A stretch of 10,439 bases of DNA, taken from the NCBI GenBank assembly GCA_039800965.1, contig JBDLPS010000164.1, forward strand, positions 1 through 10,439, read 5' to 3'. The notes under the pieces were generated by a model. That model made no database searches. It worked only from the letters and a program-made list of their open reading frames with translations, and was not told the origin of the DNA. Shown here piece by piece: positions 6,119 to 10,439 of the stretch (positions are counted from its first letter, which is position 1; each line of letters begins with the position of its first letter). This DNA is from ZC4RG30 sp039800965. GTDB taxonomy: Bacteria > Pseudomonadota > Gammaproteobacteria > Steroidobacterales > Steroidobacteraceae. A program made the translations under genes and the position numbers.

Positions 6119-7299
6119 ACGACACTGCTGTTCCTTCCTCCGAACCGGTTGCCACGTCCAATCCGCAGGCGTCGAGGCGTCGACGGATCCTGACCGTCCT
6201 GGCGCTGGGCTTCGCCACCATCGGAGCAGGCTGGTTCCTGCTGCAACATTTCGTGCTGGCGCTGCGCGAGAAGACCGACGATGCCTACGTGGCCGGCAAC
6301 CAGGTCGCCATCACCTCCCAGGTGGCCGGTACGGTGACCGAGGTGCGCGTGATCAACACGACGCTGGTCGATGCCGGTCAGGTGCTGGTGCAGCTCGATC
6401 CGACCGATGCGGCCACCGCATTGGACCGCATGGAAGCGGAGCTGGGCCGGGCGGTGAGGCAGGTTCGGCAGCAGCTGGCGCTCTCGGGGCAGTACGATGC
6501 GACCGTTTCGCAACGCAAGCTGGAGCTCAAGCGCGCGGAGACCGATCTTGCGCATCGCGCGCCACTGGTTGCCGACAAGGCGATAGCCGGCGAGGAAGTG
6601 CGCCATGCGAAGGAGGCCGTCGCCATCGCGCGTGTCGCGCTCGACCAGGCCCAGCGCCAGGCGGCCGCGGCGCATGCGCTGGTCGATGGCGCCGACGTGA
6701 AGGACAACCCGCTGGTGCTCGAGGCGCGTGCCAAGTACCGGGATGCCTGGGTCGCGGCGAAGCGCAATGCGATCGTCGCGCCTGTGAGGGGCTATGTCGC
6801 ACAGCGCAACGTGCAGCTGGGTCAGCGCGTGGCGGCTGGCCAGCCGCTGATGATGGTCATCCCGCTGGATGACCTGTGGATCGACGCGAACTTCAAGGAA
6901 AGCCAGATCGCCAACCTTCGCATCGGCCAGCCGGTCAGCATCCGTAGCGATCTCTACGGGTCCGCGACGACGTTTCGCGGCAAGGTCCTCGGCCTTGCCG
7001 CCGGCACCGGTGGTGCCTTTTCGTTGCTGCCGGCGCAGAACGCCTCGGGCAACTGGATCAAGGTCGTGCAGCGCGTGCCGGTGAAGGTTTCGCTGGACAA
7101 GGCGGAGCTGGCGCGACACCCGCTGCGCATCGGCCTGTCTACGGTCGTCACCGTGGACACGCATGATCGTGGCGGTGCGGTGCTGGCTGCTGCCACGGAG
7201 GCGCCTTCCACGCCGGCCACTTCCGTGTACGCAGCGGATTTCGCCGCAGCCGCTGCCGAGGCGGATGCGGTGGTCGCCCGCAACCTCGAGGCGAAATAA
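6115..7299 (+). CDS. emrA: EmrA-type membrane fusion protein (HlyD family)
   Basis: This periplasmic adaptor is anchored in the inner membrane and links the EmrB-type permease to the outer-membrane channel. The 394-residue protein has a short cytoplasmic N-terminus ending in RRRR (21-24), one membrane anchor (about 25-47), and the first half of a lipoyl-like domain: TDDAYVAGNQVAITSQVAG (54-72) and VLVQLDP (90-96). An alpha-helical hairpin (about 100-215) follows, then the second lipoyl half with IVAPVRGYV (220-228) and a beta-barrel ending in the EmrA-typical GNWIKVVQRVPVKV (312-325). TDDAYV and the GNWIKVVQR block mark the EmrA/VceA branch rather than RND adaptors. An Ala-rich tail (about 353-394) extends past the conserved fold. 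The ATG at 6115 overlaps the preceding stop (ATGA); the Shine-Dalgarno is weak, in line with translational coupling. The substrate is not known from sequence. Confidence 0.93.
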   Translation: MNDTAVPSSEPVATSNPQASRRRRILTVLALGFATIGAGWFLLQHFVLALREKTDDAYVAGNQVAITSQVAGTVTEVRVINTTLVDAGQVLVQLDPTDAATALDRMEAELGRAVRQVRQQLALSGQYDATVSQRKLELKRAETDLAHRAPLVADKAIAGEEVRHAKEAVAIARVALDQAQRQAAAAHALVDGADVKDNPLVLEARAKYRDAWVAAKRNAIVAPVRGYVAQRNVQLGQRVAAGQPLMMVIPLDDLWIDANFKESQIANLRIGQPVSIRSDLYGSATTFRGKVLGLAAGTGGAFSLLPAQNASGNWIKVVQRVPVKVSLDKAELARHPLRIGLSTVVTVDTHDRGGAVLAAATEAPSTPATSVYAADFAAAAAEADAVVARNLEAK

Positions 7300-7306
7300 G
7301 CCTCGA
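7286..7306 (+). promoter_or_regulatory. Hairpin across the emrA stop / emrB start
   Basis: TCGAGGC (7286-7292) and GCCTCGA (7300-7306) make a perfect 7-bp stem around the loop GAAATAA. The loop contains the emrA stop TAA (7297-7299), the 5' arm contains the only Shine-Dalgarno-like GAGG (7288-7291), and the 3' arm ends on the A of the emrB ATG. A ribosome finishing emrA would have to open it. This suggests emrB translation depends on emrA translation (inference from layout). Confidence 0.5.
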
Positions 7307-8871
7307 TGGCTGACGCGCCGACACCGTCCGTGCAGGTGGGCGAGTTTCCGCCGCTGCGCGGCGCGAAGCTTGTCCTGCTGACTTTCGCCATCGCGATCTC
7401 CAGTTTCATGGAGATCCTCGACATGACGATCGTCAACGTCTCGATCCCTTCGATCGCCGGCAGCCTCGGAGTCAGTCCGTCCGAAGGCACGTGGTCCGTC
7501 AGCTCATACATGCTGGCCGCTGCGGTCGTGCAGCCGCTGGCGGGATGGATCGGGCGGCGGTTCGGCGAAGTCAGGACCTTCGTGTGGTCGATCATCCTGT
7601 TCATGGTGTTCTCCGCCCTGTGCGGCCTCGCGACGACGATGCCCATGCTGATCACGGCCCGCCTGATGCAGGGTTTCGTGTCGGGCCCGATGATGTCGGT
7701 GGCGCAGGCGTTGCTCATCCGGAACTATCCCGTGCACCTGAGGGGCCTGGCGCTCGGTCTCTGGGCGATGGTGGTGATCGTGGCGCCCGTGGCGGGTCCC
7801 ATCCTCGGTGGCACCATCACCGACAACCTGTCATGGCCCTGGCTGTTCTACATCAACCTGCCGGTGGGCGCGTTGGCTGCTGCCGCGTCATGGTGGCTGT
7901 TGCACAAGCGCGAATCGAAGCGGGTGAAGGTGCCGGTGGACATCGTGGGCCTGCTGCTGCTGGTCATCGGCGTGGGCAGCCTGCAGTTCATGCTGGACAA
8001 CGGTAACGAAATGGACTGGTTCGACTCCCCCGAGATCGTCGCTTCCGCCTGCATCTCGGTCGTCGCGCTGGCGTTCTTCATCCCCTGGGAGCTGACCGAC
8101 CCCCATCCGGTCGTCGACCTGCACCTGTTCCGGCGCCGCAATTTCGTGGTCGGTTCGCTGTCGGTCTCCATCGCCTATTTCGCGTTTTCAGGGATCAATG
8201 TCGTGTATCCGTTGTGGCTGCAGACCACGCTCGGTTACACCAGTACCCTGGCGGGATACGCCATCGCGCCGGTCGGCATCGTCGCGCTCTTCCTGGCGCC
8301 TGTGATCGGTCGCAACCTGCATCGGCTCAACCTCCGCCTCGTGCCCAGCATCGCCTTCTGCATATTCGCCACCAGCCTGTATTGGGTATCGACGCTGACG
8401 GCGGATGCGAGCTTCGGCCAGTTGGCGCTGCCGCGTTTCGTGCAGGGCATGGGCTTGTCGCTGTTCTTCCTGCCCCTGAATCAGGTGATCATGGCCGGGG
8501 TTTCGGCGAACGAACTCGCTTCGGCGGCAGGCCTCGCGAACTTCCTGCGCACGATATTCGGCAGCATGTCCACGGCCGTCTGCATCTTCATCTGGAACCA
8601 CCGCACCGAGCACCATGTTGGCAACCTGATCGGGCACGTTTCGCCAGATTCGGCTGCCGTCGTGGCCTACCAGGCGAAGCTGGCGGGGCAAGGGGTTGAA
8701 GGCACCGGGGCTTTCGCCGCGATGGGTCGAGTGATCTACGACCAGGCGTCGACGCTGGGCGCGAACGACGTTTTCTTCCTGTTGTTCATCCTGTACGTCG
8801 CGATGATCCCCTTCATCTGGCTCGCAAAGCCGCCGTTCGGTGCTGCGGGCACCGGTGGCGGAGGGCACTGA
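7306..8871 (+). CDS. emrB: EmrB-type multidrug efflux permease, MFS DHA2 family (14 TM)
   Basis: This inner-membrane drug:proton antiporter of the DHA2 (EmrB/QacA) family is the energised part of the tripartite pump. The 521-residue length is normal for the family (E. coli EmrB has 512). Visible hallmarks are the TM1 motif LDMTIVNVSIPSI (39-50 region), motif A GWIGRRFGEVRTF (80-92), motif C APVAGPILGG in TM5 (160-169) with NLSWPWLFYINLPVG (174-188) after it, and about fourteen hydrophobic segments. A large periplasmic loop before the last helix, around WNHRTEHHVG, is typical of EmrB. The ATG at 7306 follows the emrA stop after 6 bases and lies at the edge of a hairpin, so coupling to emrA is likely. 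It is the last gene of the operon, and its TGA sits in the left arm of the palindrome shared with yadH. The drug specificity cannot be predicted. Confidence 0.95.
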   Translation: MADAPTPSVQVGEFPPLRGAKLVLLTFAIAISSFMEILDMTIVNVSIPSIAGSLGVSPSEGTWSVSSYMLAAAVVQPLAGWIGRRFGEVRTFVWSIILFMVFSALCGLATTMPMLITARLMQGFVSGPMMSVAQALLIRNYPVHLRGLALGLWAMVVIVAPVAGPILGGTITDNLSWPWLFYINLPVGALAAAASWWLLHKRESKRVKVPVDIVGLLLLVIGVGSLQFMLDNGNEMDWFDSPEIVASACISVVALAFFIPWELTDPHPVVDLHLFRRRNFVVGSLSVSIAYFAFSGINVVYPLWLQTTLGYTSTLAGYAIAPVGIVALFLAPVIGRNLHRLNLRLVPSIAFCIFATSLYWVSTLTADASFGQLALPRFVQGMGLSLFFLPLNQVIMAGVSANELASAAGLANFLRTIFGSMSTAVCIFIWNHRTEHHVGNLIGHVSPDSAAVVAYQAKLAGQGVEGTGAFAAMGRVIYDQASTLGANDVFFLLFILYVAMIPFIWLAKPPFGAAGTGGGGH

Positions 8872-8886
8872 CCGGACGTCAGTGCC
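8864..8886. terminator. Palindrome between convergent emrB and yadH, likely bidirectional 3'-end hairpin
   Basis: GGCACTGAC (8864-8872) and GTCAGTGCC (8878-8886) form a perfect 9-bp stem with the 5-base loop CGGAC. It joins the last codons of two convergent genes: the emrB TGA (8869-8871) is in one arm and the yadH TGA (8879-8881, complement) in the other. Neither strand has a following T-run, so it is not a textbook intrinsic terminator. It may stop readthrough with help or protect both 3' ends. Confidence 0.55.
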
Positions 8887-9640
8887 GCATCCGCCATCCC
8901 CGGCGGATCATCCAGCTGGTCAGCAGCAGGCAGAGCGCGAGGAAGCCCAGGATGAAGCCAAGGCTGGTGCCGAGGCTGACGTCCCCGCTGCCGTGGAAGC
9001 TCCAGCGGAAGCCGCTCACCAGATAGACCACCGGGTTGAACAGCGTCACGGTGCGCCAGGCCGGTGGCAGCATGTCGATCGAGTAGAAGCTGCCGCCGAG
9101 GAAGGTCAGCGGCGTCACGACGAGCATCGGGACGATGTTCAGTTTTTCCCAGCTGTCGGCCCAGATCCCCAGCATGAATCCGAAAAGGCTGAAGGTGAAG
9201 GACGTCAGCAACAGGAAGAAGGCCATCCAGCCCGGGTGCAGCACCTGCAGCGGCACGAAGAACGCCGAGGTGGCGAGGATCGTCAGGCCGATCATCACGG
9301 ACTTGGTGGCGGCCGCGCCGACATAGCCAAGCAGGATTTCCGGCGTGGACACCGGTGCCGACAGCAGTTCGTAGATCGTGCCCGACCATTTGGGCATGTA
9401 GATGCCGAAGGAGCCGTTGCTGATGCTCTCCGTCAGCACGGACAGCATGATGAGTCCCGGAACGATGAATGCGCCATAGGGCACGCCACCCACGGTCTCG
9501 ATGCGCGAGCCGATGGCTGAACCGAAGACGACGAAATACAGCGATGTCGTGATGACGGGCGCGCCGATGCTCTGGCCCAGCGTGCGGAAGGTGCGTGCCA
9601 TCTCGAAGCGGTAGATGGCCTTGACGGCATGCCAGTTCAT
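8879..9640 (-). CDS. yadH: ABC-2 type exporter permease, YadH-like
   Basis: This inner-membrane permease of an ABC-2 exporter would transport an unknown substrate together with the ATPase encoded just upstream. The 253-residue protein has the ABC-2 layout. It has an N-terminal amphipathic stretch, TM1 around APVITTSLYFVVFG (27-40), FIVPGLIMLSVL (58-69), a cytoplasmic loop with IYELLSAPVSTPEILLGY (89-106), then further helices. The C-terminal family signature is PLTFLGGSFYSIDMLPPAW (177-195) followed by LFNPVVYLVSGFR (200-212). These segments match E. coli YadH from memory, including the length. The ATG at 9640 is supported by GAGGA on the minus strand (complement of 9648-9652) seven bases upstream, and it overlaps the ATPase stop by four bases (ATGA). 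It converges on emrB with 7 bases between the stops. The physiological role of YadGH is not established, so only the exporter class is firm. Confidence 0.92.
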   Translation of the reverse strand: MNWHAVKAIYRFEMARTFRTLGQSIGAPVITTSLYFVVFGSAIGSRIETVGGVPYGAFIVPGLIMLSVLTESISNGSFGIYMPKWSGTIYELLSAPVSTPEILLGYVGAAATKSVMIGLTILATSAFFVPLQVLHPGWMAFFLLLTSFTFSLFGFMLGIWADSWEKLNIVPMLVVTPLTFLGGSFYSIDMLPPAWRTVTLFNPVVYLVSGFRWSFHGSGDVSLGTSLGFILGFLALCLLLTSWMIRRGWRMRH

Positions 9641-10439
9641 TGCGGCGTCCTCACCAGCGAGACGAAGATTTCCTCGAGCGAGCTCTGGCTTGTCTCCAGG
9701 TCGCGGAAATCGAGGCCGGCCTCGTTCACGGTGCGCAGCAGCGCGGCGATGCGTTCGCGCCCGCCGGCGTTGTCGTAGGCGTAAACGAGGCTCAGGCCGC
9801 CGGCACCCAGCGTGAGTCCCTGTCCGGCCAGCAGGGCGGGCACTTCCTGCAGCGGGGCGCCGAGGTGCAGCGTGAGTTGGCGCTTGCCGAGTTTGTGGAT
9901 CAGCGAGGCCTTGTCCTCGACGAGCACCAGTTCGCCGCGGTTGATGATGCCGATGCGGTCGGCCATCTCCTCGGCTTCCTCGATGTAGTGCGTCGTCAGG
10001 ATGATCGTGACCCCGTCGTCCCGCAGCTTGCGAACCACTTCCCACATGTCGCGCCGGAGTTCGACGTCGACGCCGGCGGAGGGTTCGTCGAGAAAAAGGA
10101 TGCGCGGATTGTGCGAGAGGGCTTTGGCGATGAGGACGCGGCGCTTCATGCCGCCGGAGAGCGTCATGATCTTGGCGTCGCGCTTTTCCCAGAGGGAGAG
10201 GCTTCTCAGCACTTTCTCGAGATGCGCGTCGTCGCGCCCGAAACCGAACAGTCCGCGGCTGAGGTTCACCGTGGCCCAGACCGTTTCGAAGGCGTCGGTC
10301 GTGAGTTCCTGTGGCACCAGCCCGATTGTCGCGCGTGCCTTGCGGTAGTCGCGGACGACATCGTGGCCGTCGGCGAGCACGCGGCCGCTGCTGGGGTTCA
10401 CGAGGCCGCAGGTGACGCCGATCAGCGTCGTCTTGCCGG
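9637..10439 (-). CDS. yadG: ABC transporter ATPase, YadG-like (5' end outside window)
   Basis: This is the nucleotide-binding subunit that would power the YadH-like permease. The gene runs off the right edge. The first complete codons read GKTTLIG, the end of the Walker A motif, so about 40 N-terminal residues are missing and 266 are visible. The GTG at 10401 is an internal valine, not the start. Further motifs are the Q-loop GLVPQEL, the ABC signature LSGGMKRR (10161-10138), Walker B ILFLDEPSAGVD (from 10101) and the H-loop LTTHYIEEAEE with its His at 9988-9990. The C-terminal domain ends in SQSSLEEIFVSLVRTPQ, like E. coli YadG (from memory). The stop overlaps the yadH start by four bases, so both form one transcription unit whose promoter lies beyond the window. 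An ATPase of another ABC-2 drug or polysaccharide exporter is the main alternative. Confidence 0.92.
   Translation of the reverse strand, partial: GKTTLIGVTCGLVNPSSGRVLADGHDVVRDYRKARATIGLVPQELTTDAFETVWATVNLSRGLFGFGRDDAHLEKVLRSLSLWEKRDAKIMTLSGGMKRRVLIAKALSHNPRILFLDEPSAGVDVELRRDMWEVVRKLRDDGVTIILTTHYIEEAEEMADRIGIINRGELVLVEDKASLIHKLGKRQLTLHLGAPLQEVPALLAGQGLTLGAGGLSLVYAYDNAGGRERIAALLRTVNEAGLDFRDLETSQSSLEEIFVSLVRTPQ

Overview
The window is compact, GC-rich (about two thirds G+C by eye) bacterial chromosome with no mobile element, RNA gene, CRISPR array or gene-free stretch over 300 bases. The gene content (RhlE-type helicase, MarR/NodT-type outer membrane factor/EmrA/EmrB operon, YadGH-type ABC-2 exporter, animal-like alkaline phosphatase) and strongly GC-biased third codon positions fit a gammaproteobacterium. 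The Xanthomonadales (Rhodanobacteraceae/Xanthomonadaceae) are the best guess, but this is inference from general resemblance, not from a marker gene.

Left block, plus strand: the C-terminal half of an MFS permease (cut by the left edge) is followed after 7 bases by a secreted alkaline phosphatase of the animal type, with His in place of the E. coli Asp153 and Lys328 and no cysteine at all. The pair is probably co-transcribed. An rhlE-like DEAD-box RNA helicase follows. It has its own extended -10 promoter and a roughly 115-nt leader in which one CCTTGAGGC segment can pair in three mutually exclusive ways, one of them with the Shine-Dalgarno sequence. Next comes an unrecognised 131-residue gene with its own candidate promoter.

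Central block, plus strand: a four-gene drug-efflux operon. It runs from a MarR-family regulator (GTG start, AT-rich palindrome over its -10) through a NodT-type outer-membrane lipoprotein and an EmrA-type periplasmic adaptor to an EmrB-type 14-helix DHA2 permease. The first three junctions are 4-base ATGA overlap, 4-base ATGA overlap and a 6-base gap. The last junction carries a hairpin whose loop holds the emrA stop and whose stem reaches the emrB start. Together the products would form a complete inner-membrane to outer-membrane pump under local repressor control.

Right block, minus strand: a YadG/YadH-like ABC-2 exporter converges on the efflux operon. The ATPase is cut by the right edge inside its Walker A motif and overlaps the permease by 4 bases. 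The emrB and yadH stop codons lie symmetrically in the two arms of a perfect 9-bp palindrome.

I see no clear novel defence or mobile system. The points most worth a second look are the rhlE leader, the two junction hairpins, the marR operator, the cysteine-free animal-type phosphatase and the uncharacterised 131-residue gene.
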